Shown here: in pieces, positions 34,198 to 41,181 of the stretch
How the letters are laid out: every line of letters begins with the position of its first letter
How positions within the stretch are numbered: the first letter of the stretch is position 1
From: Paraburkholderia fynbosensis
GTDB taxonomy: Bacteria; Pseudomonadota; Gammaproteobacteria; Burkholderiales; Burkholderiaceae
NCBI RefSeq assembly: GCF_902859935.1
Contig: NZ_CADIKI010000019.1
Span: 1-64,000, forward strand
Reading direction: 5' to 3'
Length of the DNA stretch: 64,000 nt
The notes under the pieces: model-generated
Database searches by the model: none
What the model was told of the DNA's origin: nothing
The model's input: the letters and a program-made list of their open reading frames with translations, nothing else
Position numbers and translations under genes: made by a program

Positions 34198-35175
34198 ATG
34201 CAAACCAGTTTGTTGAAGCCCAAGATCATCGCAGTTGAATCGCTTGGCGAGAGCCACGCGAAAGTGGTCATGGAACCGTTTGAACGCGGTTACGGCCACA
34301 CCTTGGGTAACGCGCTCCGGCGCGTGCTGCTGTCGTCGATGGTGGGCTACGCGCCGACCGAAGTGACGATCGCAGGCGTCGTACATGAGTATTCGACGCT
34401 CGACGGTGTGCAAGAGGATGTGGTCAACCTGTTGTTGAACCTGAAGGGCGTCGTGTTCAAGCTGCATAACCGTGATGAAGTCACGGTTACGCTGCGCAAG
34501 GACGGCGAAGGCGTTGTCACCGCTGGCGACATCGAACTCGCGCACGATTGCGAAGTGATCAACCCGGATCACGTGATTGCGCATCTGTCGAAGGGCGGCA
34601 AGCTCGACGTGCAGATCAAGGTCGAAAAGGGCCGCGGCTATGTGCCGGGCAATGTGCGTCGTTATGGCGAAGAATCGGCCAAGATCATCGGCCGTATCGT
34701 GCTGGACGCGTCGTTCTCGCCGGTTCGCCGTGTGAGCTACGCCGTGGAAAGCGCTCGCGTGGAACAGCGTACCGATCTCGACAAGCTCGTGATGAACATC
34801 GAAACCAACGGTGTGATCTCGCCGGAAGAAGCTATCCGTCAATCGGCTCGCATTCTGGTCGATCAGCTGTCGGTGTTCGCTGCACTGGAAGGCACGGAAG
34901 CAACGGCTGAAGCGCCGTCGCGTGCGCCGCAGATCGATCCGATCCTGCTGCGTCCGGTCGATGATCTCGAACTGACGGTTCGTTCCGCGAACTGCCTGAA
35001 GGCCGAGAACATCTACTACATCGGCGACCTGATCCAGCGCACGGAAAACGAACTGCTCAAGACGCCGAATCTGGGCCGGAAGTCGCTGAACGAAATCAAG
35101 GAAGTATTGGCGTCGCGTGGTTTGACGCTCGGCATGAAGCTCGAAAACTGGCCGCCCGCAGGACTGGACAAGTAA
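34198..35175 (+). CDS. rpoA: DNA-directed RNA polymerase subunit alpha
   Basis: The 325-aa product is the alpha subunit that dimerises to start RNA polymerase assembly. The N-terminal domain (about residues 1-230) shows EPFERGYGHTLGNALRRVLL. After a linker, the C-terminal domain (about 250-325) binds UP elements and activators; it contains LTVRSANCLKAENIYYIGDL and TPNLGRKSLNEIKEVLASRG. It is followed by a promoter/hairpin element and rplQ. Confidence 0.99.
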   Translation: MQTSLLKPKIIAVESLGESHAKVVMEPFERGYGHTLGNALRRVLLSSMVGYAPTEVTIAGVVHEYSTLDGVQEDVVNLLLNLKGVVFKLHNRDEVTVTLRKDGEGVVTAGDIELAHDCEVINPDHVIAHLSKGGKLDVQIKVEKGRGYVPGNVRRYGEESAKIIGRIVLDASFSPVRRVSYAVESARVEQRTDLDKLVMNIETNGVISPEEAIRQSARILVDQLSVFAALEGTEATAEAPSRAPQIDPILLRPVDDLELTVRSANCLKAENIYYIGDLIQRTENELLKTPNLGRKSLNEIKEVLASRGLTLGMKLENWPPAGLDK

Positions 35176-35215
35176 GTCGAGTAGCAATTCCGGGACAGAA
35201 ACCCGCCCGCTGCAC

Positions 35216-35253
35216 TGGCAAAGACGCGGATTTTCCTTTAAAATCCGCGTCTT
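35216..35253 (+). promoter_or_regulatory. Promoter/terminator-like element before rplQ
   Basis: TGGCAA (35216-35221), 17 bp and TAAAAT (35239-35244) resemble a promoter. They overlap a perfect 14-bp inverted repeat, AAGACGCGGATTTT (35221-35234) / AAAATCCGCGTCTT (35240-35253), followed by GTCTTTTTC. The repeat could terminate rpoA read-through while the promoter restarts transcription for rplQ. Confidence 0.6.
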
Positions 35254-35347
35254 GTCTTTTTCACTACCGGCCCGTGCACTCGCTACTTTCGGGTAGATTG
35301 AGCGCGATAGAAGAGCTGGATCAAAACTTTGAATCGAAGGAATTAAC

Positions 35348-35740
35348 ATGCGTCACCGTCATGGTTTGCGGAAACTGAACCGCACGAGCAGCCACCGTCT
35401 GGCAATGCTCCGTAATATGTCCAACTCGCTGATCGAGCACGAAGTCATCAAGACCACGCTGCCGAAGGCGAAAGAACTCCGTAAAGTCGTCGAGCCGCTG
35501 ATCACGCTCGGCAAGAAGCCTTCGCTGGCAAATCGTCGTCTGGCGTTCAACCGCCTGCGCGATCGTGACTCGGTCACGAAGCTGTTCGAAGTTCTCGGCC
35601 CGCGTTACGCTACCCGTCCGGGCGGCTACCTGCGCGTCCTGAAGTTCGGCTTCCGCGTCGGCGACAACGCGCCGATGGCACTGGTCGAACTGCTTGATCG
35701 TCCGGAAGTCGAAGAAGTTGAAGTGCAGGAAGCTGAGTAA
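35348..35740 (+). CDS. rplQ: 50S ribosomal protein L17
   Basis: The 130-aa product is L17, near the tunnel exit. It begins MRHRHGLRKLNRTSSHRLAM followed by LRNMSNSLIEHEVIKTTLPK, the L17 signature. The C terminus has a short acidic tail (VEEVEVQEAE). AAGGAA is 8 bp upstream. It is the last gene of the ribosomal cluster, ended by a clear terminator. Confidence 0.98.
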   Translation: MRHRHGLRKLNRTSSHRLAMLRNMSNSLIEHEVIKTTLPKAKELRKVVEPLITLGKKPSLANRRLAFNRLRDRDSVTKLFEVLGPRYATRPGGYLRVLKFGFRVGDNAPMALVELLDRPEVEEVEVQEAE

Positions 35741-35757
35741 GCTTTTTTGCTTCGAGG

Positions 35758-35787
35758 AAAAGCCAGGCGCGTAGCCTGGCTTTTTTG
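35758..35787 (+). terminator. rplQ intrinsic terminator
   Basis: AAAAGCCAGGC/GCCTGGCTTTT pairs over 11 bp around the loop GCGTA and runs into TTTTTTGTTT. It closes the ribosomal protein cluster. Confidence 0.93.
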
Positions 35788-35926
35788 TTTTTGGCGGCTC
35801 ATTTGCCATCGACGTGCGCGTTCACCTATGGCCAAACGCTGCGCGTCTGCTGCGAGGCGATCAGCGGCGCCATAAGGCTAGGTGATACGATATCGACACC
35901 TGAATCGTGTGGCGCCGGAGCCTTTT

Positions 35927-36259
35927 GTGAGTGTGAATGTGATCCTGATTCTGACCACGGTGCCGGATGTGGCCGTCGCTCAGAAGCTCGCCGCAGATGC
36001 GCTGGCCGCGCGTTTATGCGCGTGCGTCACGCAGGTAGGCAGCGTGCAGTCGAGCTATCACTGGCAGGGCAAAATCGAAACCGCGCAGGAGATCCAGTTG
36101 CTGTTCAAGACGAGCGCCTTACGTGCGCTTGAACTCGAGCAGTACATACAGGCTCACCATCCCTACGACACGCCGGAAATCCTCTCGTGGCAAGCGACGG
36201 CTACGGCCGCGTACGGCCAGTGGATCACTGCTGAAACCCAACGTCCTCTCCATGTTTAA
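35927..36259 (+). CDS. cutA: Divalent cation tolerance protein CutA
   Basis: The 110-aa product belongs to the CutA1 family, small trimeric proteins linked in E. coli to copper tolerance. It has the ferredoxin-like fold pattern with LILTTVPDVAVAQKLAADAL, LCACVTQVGSVQSSYHWQGK and the C-terminal HPYDTPEILSW. The GTG start at 35927 has GGAG 6 bp upstream and gives the normal length; an upstream ATG at 35882 would add 15 unlike residues. The stop lies inside the dsbD start region, so the two genes overlap by 8 bp. E. coli also has cutA next to dsbD. Confidence 0.92.
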   Translation: MSVNVILILTTVPDVAVAQKLAADALAARLCACVTQVGSVQSSYHWQGKIETAQEIQLLFKTSALRALELEQYIQAHHPYDTPEILSWQATATAAYGQWITAETQRPLHV

Positions 36260-38126
36260 CGGTCTCGACCGGCGCGCGCGTCATGCGCTGCGCATCGTAT
36301 TTTTCCTGCTCGGTTGCGTAATCCTCGCGCAATTCGCCACGCCCGCCCGCGCCGCTGACGACTTTCTGGATCCTGCCGTCGCGTTCCAATTCAGCGCGAG
36401 CGAGAAGGCCGGTGAAGTCGTCGTGACATACAAGATCGCCGACGGCTATTACATGTACCGCGAGCGTTTCGCTTTTGCGACCCGCAACGGCGCGGCCACG
36501 ATTGGCGAGCCGCAGTTGCCGGCTGGCCACGTGAAGTTCGATCAGACGTTCAACAAGGACGTGGAGACTTACCGCAACGAGCTTACGATCCACATCCCCG
36601 TCACGCAAGCGAAGGGACCGTTCGATCTCGCGGTCACGTCGCAGGGCTGCGCTGATGCTGGCATTTGCTATCCGCCGATGGAGCGTGTGTACCGCGTGAG
36701 CGGCGAAGCCTTGCAGCCCGCCGGCAGCGCGGCGGCCGCCACGACGGCCTCGCAGCAATCCACGGCGGGCGACGAGCCTTGGTACGAGCGCGCCACCAGC
36801 GCCGACTACGCGCAGTCGCTGCTGCAGCGCGGTGGCCTGCTGGCGATCGTCGGGCTCTATTTCGTCGCGGGCGCCGTACTCAGCCTGCTGCCGTGCTCGT
36901 ATCCGATGATCCCGATCCTGTCGGCGATCATCATCGGTGAAGGGGCGCGGGTGACGCGAGCCCGCGGTTTCGCATTATCGCTCGCCTACGTGATCGGCAT
37001 GGCGCTCGTGTACACCGCACTGGGCGTGGCGGCGGCGCTGATCGGACAGAGCCTCGGAGCATGGCTTCAAAATCCGTGGGTACTCGGCGCATTCGGCGTC
37101 CTGCTGACGATTTTTGCGCTGACGCTGATCGCCGGTTTCGACATCGCGCTGCCGCAGCGCTGGCAGGAGGGGCTGTCGCGTGCATCGCGTGGGCGCTCGG
37201 GCGGGAAATTCGCCGCCGTCGCCATAATGGGCGCACTGTCTGCGCTGGTGGTCGGCGCGTGTATGACCGCGCCGCTTTTTGCCGTCCTGGCATTCATCGC
37301 GCATACCGGCGATGCGATGCTTGGGGGCGCCGCGCTGTTTTCGATGGGACTCGGTCTCGGTGTGCCGCTCCTGATCGTCGGACTTGGAGCCGGCACTCTG
37401 CTGCCGCGTGCGGGCGCATGGATGGATGGCGTCAAGGTCTTCTTCGGCGTCGTGCTGCTTGCGGCGGCGCTGTGGATCGTTTGGCCCGTGCTTGGCGCGG
37501 TTGCGAAGATGCTCTTGAGCGCGCTTTGGCTGCTCATCGCGGCGGCTTCGCTTGGGTTATTTTCCGGGCCGGTTGTCGGCGGGTCCGTATGGCAGCGGTT
37601 GGGCCGCGGAATCGGTACGGCGCTGGTAGTCTGGGCGGCGGTGCTGCTGGTGGGTCTGGCTGCGGGATCATCAGATCCCCTGCGGCCGCTCGCCGTGTTG
37701 GCTGCGCGCGACGCAGAGGTCGGCACCGCGAATGGCTCCAGCAAGGCGGGTTCGGCGGCGCAAGGTGCTCTGACGTTTGCCACGGTCCGTTCATCGAGTG
37801 AACTCGACCAGGCCGTCAAAACGGCTGCACAGCCCGCCATGCTCGATTTTTATGCGGACTGGTGCGTGAGTTGCAAGGAGATGGAGAAATTCACGTTCAG
37901 CGACCCGCGCGTTCAGGCGAAATTAAAGCAGATGAACCTGCTGCGTGCCGACGTCACCGCAAATAACGCCGACGATCAGGCGTTGCTCAAGCGCTTCAGC
38001 CTGTTCGGGCCGCCGGGTATCATCTTTTTCAATCAGCGCGGCAAGGAAGTGTTGCGCGTCGTGGGATATGAGTCGGCGGATAAATTCTTGCGCACGCTGG
38101 ATCGCGCGGGCACACCGGGAGTGTAA
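36252..38126 (+). CDS. dsbD: Thiol:disulfide interchange protein DsbD
   Basis: The 624-aa product moves electrons from cytoplasmic thioredoxin across the inner membrane to DsbC, DsbG and cytochrome c maturation. A signal peptide covers about residues 1-33. The periplasmic alpha domain has the Cys pair in GCADAGICYPPMER (about 133 and 139). The membrane domain carries LPCSYPMIP (about 213-221) and GACMTAPLF (about 337). The C-terminal thioredoxin domain has DWCVSCKEME near 537-541. ATG 36252 is chosen because it begins a proper signal peptide; it overlaps cutA. Confidence 0.95.
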   Translation: MFNGLDRRARHALRIVFFLLGCVILAQFATPARAADDFLDPAVAFQFSASEKAGEVVVTYKIADGYYMYRERFAFATRNGAATIGEPQLPAGHVKFDQTFNKDVETYRNELTIHIPVTQAKGPFDLAVTSQGCADAGICYPPMERVYRVSGEALQPAGSAAAATTASQQSTAGDEPWYERATSADYAQSLLQRGGLLAIVGLYFVAGAVLSLLPCSYPMIPILSAIIIGEGARVTRARGFALSLAYVIGMALVYTALGVAAALIGQSLGAWLQNPWVLGAFGVLLTIFALTLIAGFDIALPQRWQEGLSRASRGRSGGKFAAVAIMGALSALVVGACMTAPLFAVLAFIAHTGDAMLGGAALFSMGLGLGVPLLIVGLGAGTLLPRAGAWMDGVKVFFGVVLLAAALWIVWPVLGAVAKMLLSALWLLIAAASLGLFSGPVVGGSVWQRLGRGIGTALVVWAAVLLVGLAAGSSDPLRPLAVLAARDAEVGTANGSSKAGSAAQGALTFATVRSSSELDQAVKTAAQPAMLDFYADWCVSCKEMEKFTFSDPRVQAKLKQMNLLRADVTANNADDQALLKRFSLFGPPGIIFFNQRGKEVLRVVGYESADKFLRTLDRAGTPGV

Positions 38127-38206
38127 CGCGCCCTGACATCGGGAAATGGCGGCACCGACGCTGATCCCAGAACAGCCGAACTGACGCAATCGACATCCCG
38201 ACATAG

Positions 38207-38243
38207 AAAACGGAGCCACGCCTGAAAGGGCATGGCTCCGTTT
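38207..38243 (-). terminator. hemB intrinsic terminator
   Basis: AAAACGGAGCCA (38207-38218) pairs with TGGCTCCGTTT (38233-38243), with extra pairing inside. Read on the minus strand the stem ends in TTTTC, so it serves hemB. It may also stop dsbD transcripts from the other side, though the + side has only three Ts. Confidence 0.8.
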
Positions 38244-38293
38244 CGCATAGCGCCTGAACAATCCAGGCCGCCGCCAACAGGCGGCCCGTCAGC

Positions 38294-39292
38294 TTACTTC
38301 TGCGAACGCAGAATCCGCGCGGCATCCAGCGCGAAGTACGTCAGCACGCCGTCCGCGCCGGCCCGCTTGAACGCCAGCAGCGATTCCATCATGGCCTTGT
38401 CGTGATCGAGCCAGCCGTTCTGCGCGGCGGCCTTCAGCATCGCGTATTCGCCACTGACCTGGTACACGTAAGTCGGGAATTGGAACTCATCCTTGACGCG
38501 ACGCACGATGTCCAGATACGGCATGCCCGGCTTGACCATCACCATGTCCGCGCCTTCGTTGATGTCCGCTTGCACTTCGCGCAGCGCTTCGTTCGAGTTG
38601 GCCGGGTCCATCTGGTACGTCATCTTGTTGCTCTTGCCGAGGTTCGTCGCGGAACCGACGGCGTCGCGGAACGGGCCGTAGAACGCCGACGCGAACTTGG
38701 CCGCGTAAGCCATGATGCGCGTATGGATGTGGTCCTCGCTCTCGAGCATTTCGCGGATCGCGCCGATGCGGCCGTCCATCATGTCCGACGGCGCGACGAT
38801 ATCGACGCCCGCTTCAGCCTGCGCACGTGCCTGCTCGACGAGAATCTCGACGGTCTCGTCGTTGATCACATAACCGGTTTCGTCGAGCACGCCGTCCTGG
38901 CCGTGGCTCGTGTACGGATCGAGTGCGACGTCGGTGAGCACACCGAGTTCCGGGAAATTCTTCTTCAGTTCACGAACCGCGCGCGGGATCAGGCCGGCCG
39001 GATTGGTCGCCTCGCGGCCATCAGGGGTCTTCAGCGACGGCTCGATCGCGGGGAACAGCGACAGCACGGGCACGCCCAGTTCGACGCATTGCTCGGCGAC
39101 GCCCATCAACAGATCGACCGACACGCGCTCGACGCCCGGCATCGACGGTACGGCTTGCCGCACGTCGGTGCCTTCGACGATGAACACGGGGTAGATCAGA
39201 TCGTTGGTGGTGAGGATGTTTTCGCGCATCATGCGACGCGAGAAGTCGTCACGGCGCATACGGCGCGGACGGTAATGCGGGTAGAAGCTCAT
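38294..39292 (-). CDS. hemB: Delta-aminolevulinic acid dehydratase (porphobilinogen synthase)
   Basis: The 332-aa product condenses two aminolevulinates to porphobilinogen in heme synthesis. The catalytic lysines are K199 in YAAKFASAFYGPFRDAVGS and K254 in MVMVKPGMPYLDIV. The metal site reads DVALDPYTSHGQDG, with Asp in place of the zinc-binding cysteines, so it is the magnesium-type enzyme. The start MSFYPHYRPRRMRRDDFSR at 39292 fits the family; a frame open to 39391 adds 33 unlike residues. Heme supply fits the nearby cytochrome genes. Confidence 0.96.
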   Translation of the reverse strand: MSFYPHYRPRRMRRDDFSRRMMRENILTTNDLIYPVFIVEGTDVRQAVPSMPGVERVSVDLLMGVAEQCVELGVPVLSLFPAIEPSLKTPDGREATNPAGLIPRAVRELKKNFPELGVLTDVALDPYTSHGQDGVLDETGYVINDETVEILVEQARAQAEAGVDIVAPSDMMDGRIGAIREMLESEDHIHTRIMAYAAKFASAFYGPFRDAVGSATNLGKSNKMTYQMDPANSNEALREVQADINEGADMVMVKPGMPYLDIVRRVKDEFQFPTYVYQVSGEYAMLKAAAQNGWLDHDKAMMESLLAFKRAGADGVLTYFALDAARILRSQK

Positions 39293-39463
39293 ATCGGATC
39301 GAAGGTCGTGGATGTGTGGAGTGGACAAGTAACGCCTGCCTCCGCTCCCGGAAACTTTTCGAGACAATGGTATATCATACCGATCGAGCAAGGCGCCTTG
39401 CGCTGACCTCCCCGCTTCTCCTCCCTGAGCGGGTGCCTGTCGTTTTTTCGATTAGGCTGTTTG
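39293..39463 (+). ncRNA. Candidate small RNA body between hemB and engB
   Basis: The 249-bp hemB-engB gap is gene-free, and both genes are on the minus strand. Yet a + strand terminator follows at 39464-39491. Before it are a 14-bp palindrome GCAAGGCGCCTTGC (39388-39401) and a hairpin CCCGCT/AGCGGG (39411-39433) with the CU-rich loop TCTCCTCCCTG, which resembles an anti-Shine-Dalgarno loop. A TATATC or TATCAT near 39371-39378 could be a -10, but no good -35 is visible. The start is unknown; the palindrome could instead belong to the hemB promoter. Confidence 0.3.
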
Positions 39464-39491
39464 ACCCGCCGTTTAAGCGGCGGGTTTTTTT
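39464..39491 (+). terminator. + strand intrinsic terminator without a + strand gene
   Basis: ACCCGCCG/CGGCGGGT pairs over 8 bp around the loop TTTAAG and runs straight into seven Ts. On the minus strand there is no T run after the stem, so it does not fit engB. It points to a + strand transcript starting after hemB's 5' end. Confidence 0.75.
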
Positions 39492-39541
39492 ATGCGCAGC
39501 CGGATTTGGCACTTTTGCCGTATCCGAGCCGGTGACCGAAC

Positions 39542-40195
39542 TTACTGCGCGCCGTCCGTTTCGCCCTTCTCATCGGGGATCAGCCAGCTTTCGATCAACG
39601 CGTGCGCTTCGTCGATCCCGACGCGCTTGAGCGCCGAGAACAGTTGCGCGGTCAGCTCGCCCTGGTAGCCGACGGTGCGATATTCCTCCAGCCCTTTCTG
39701 CGTGGCGCGCAAGGCGTTTACGCTTTCCTGTCGCGTCAATTTGTCGCATTTGGTGAGCAGCGTATGGATCGGCTTGCCGGTCGGCGCGAACCACTCGATC
39801 ATGCGGCGGTCCAGTTCGGTCAGCGGGCGGCGCGAGTCCATCATCAGGATCATGCCGCGCAATTGCGAGCGCGATTGCAGATACGTGGACAGCAGAGCTT
39901 CCCAGTGAGCCTTGGCTGCGCCCGGCACTTCCGCATAACCGTAGCCCGGCAGGTCGACCAGATGCGCGGTCGGCTCGTCCGCCTTGCCCACCGAAAAGTA
40001 ATTGATGTGCTGCGTGCGGCCCGGCGTTTTACTGGCGAAGGCGAGGCGCTTCTGATTGCACAGGATATTGATGGCCGTCGACTTGCCCGCGTTCGAGCGT
40101 CCCGCGAAGGCGATCTCGGGTTGCGAGGTAGCCGGCAGATCGCGCAGATGATTGACGGTCGTGAAAAAGCGGGATTGGTGGAGCAGGAAGGACAT
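39542..40195 (-). CDS. engB: Ribosome biogenesis GTP-binding protein EngB/YihA/YsxC
   Basis: The 217-aa product is an essential GTPase for late 50S assembly. G1 FAGRSNAGKSTAIN is near residues 35-48, SKTPGRTQHINYF is the G2 region, DLPGYGYAEVPGAAK holds G3, and TKCDKLTRQE holds G4. The start MSFLLHQSRFFTTVNHLRDL at 40195 matches the family; 17 further codons are open upstream. It is divergent from the cytochrome c4 gene with about 215 bp between them. Confidence 0.95.
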   Translation of the reverse strand: MSFLLHQSRFFTTVNHLRDLPATSQPEIAFAGRSNAGKSTAINILCNQKRLAFASKTPGRTQHINYFSVGKADEPTAHLVDLPGYGYAEVPGAAKAHWEALLSTYLQSRSQLRGMILMMDSRRPLTELDRRMIEWFAPTGKPIHTLLTKCDKLTRQESVNALRATQKGLEEYRTVGYQGELTAQLFSALKRVGIDEAHALIESWLIPDEKGETDGAQ

Positions 40196-40411
40196 GATCA
40201 GGCCAGGATTCGAGACGCCGGGGAACCCGGAGTGGGGACGGGTCAAGCCCGACTGGCGTCTTAGCGATTAGCGAGTTATTGTACAATACGATGGTTTACT
40301 GAAAACCTGAGGGGGCCAGCCCGCGTGCCTTGGCGGCTCCTGGCGGTCACTCGGTCGCCGTCGTATTTTGCAAAACCTCTAAAATCCCACAAGACGAGAC
40401 AGGGTGTGCGA

Positions 40412-41065
40412 ATGAATCGACTGAGCAAGACTCTGATGGTGCTTCATGTAGCGGCAGGTCTTTCAGGTTTGGCAATTCAGGCACGAGCAGCAGATCCGGC
40501 GAAGCCGGACGTCAATCGGGGGCAGGCAATCGCAGTGCAGGTATGCGCGTCGTGTCACGGCGCGGACGGCAACAGTGCCGGCGGTGCCTATCCGAAGCTG
40601 GCGGGCCAGCATCCCGAGTATCTCGTCAAGCAACTGCAGGATTTCAAGATTCAGCCGGGCGCGAAGCAGCCCGCGCGCAACAATGCGATCATGTCGGGTA
40701 TGGCCGCGGCGCTCTCCGGACAGGACATGGTCAACGTCGCCGCTTATTTCGCGTCGCAGACCCCGAAGCCCGGCTATGCGCATAACAAGGACACTGTCGC
40801 GCTCGGTCAAAGAATTTATCGAGGCGGGATCGCCGACAAGGGCGTGCCGGCATGCGCAAGCTGCCATGGGCCGACCGGTCAGGGGATCCCATCGCAATTC
40901 CCGCGTATGTCGGGACAATGGGCGGAATACTCAGTGGCGCAGTTGGCCGCGTTCACGCAAGGGCCTGGCGCACGCAACAACAACGAGGCGATGCATACCA
41001 TTGCATCGCGTCTGTCGGACAGCGAGATCAAGGCTGTAGCCGATTACATCGCGGGCTTGCGTTAA
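40412..41065 (+). CDS. Diheme cytochrome c4
   Basis: The 217-aa product is a periplasmic diheme cytochrome c, an electron carrier to terminal oxidases. A signal peptide ends near ARAADPAKP (about residue 28). The two heme sites are VCASCHGADGNSAGG (about 46-50) and ACASCHGPTGQGIP (about 146-150), with methionine ligands likely in the IMSGMAAAL and MHTIASRLS regions. The ATG at 40412 gives the signal peptide; the frame is open further upstream. It sits before ccsB-ccsA, which attach heme to such proteins. Confidence 0.93.
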   Translation: MNRLSKTLMVLHVAAGLSGLAIQARAADPAKPDVNRGQAIAVQVCASCHGADGNSAGGAYPKLAGQHPEYLVKQLQDFKIQPGAKQPARNNAIMSGMAAALSGQDMVNVAAYFASQTPKPGYAHNKDTVALGQRIYRGGIADKGVPACASCHGPTGQGIPSQFPRMSGQWAEYSVAQLAAFTQGPGARNNNEAMHTIASRLSDSEIKAVADYIAGLR

Positions 41066-41114
41066 GAAGTCCGCTCGCAAGCGCAACCGGTCCGGCGAGG
41101 CCGGTACAAACAAG

Positions 41115-41161
41115 AAAAGGGTGAGGGCGTCGCGCGTACGACAGCCCTTCACCCTTTTTTT
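41115..41161 (+). terminator. Cytochrome c4 intrinsic terminator
   Basis: AAAAGGGTGAGGGC pairs with GCCCTTCACCCTTTT with one bulge, and the right arm runs into a seven-T tract. It ends 21 bp before ccsB, so ccsBA may need its own promoter or rely on read-through. Confidence 0.85.
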
Positions 41162-41181
41162 GCTGTTCAGTCGGAGTTTGA

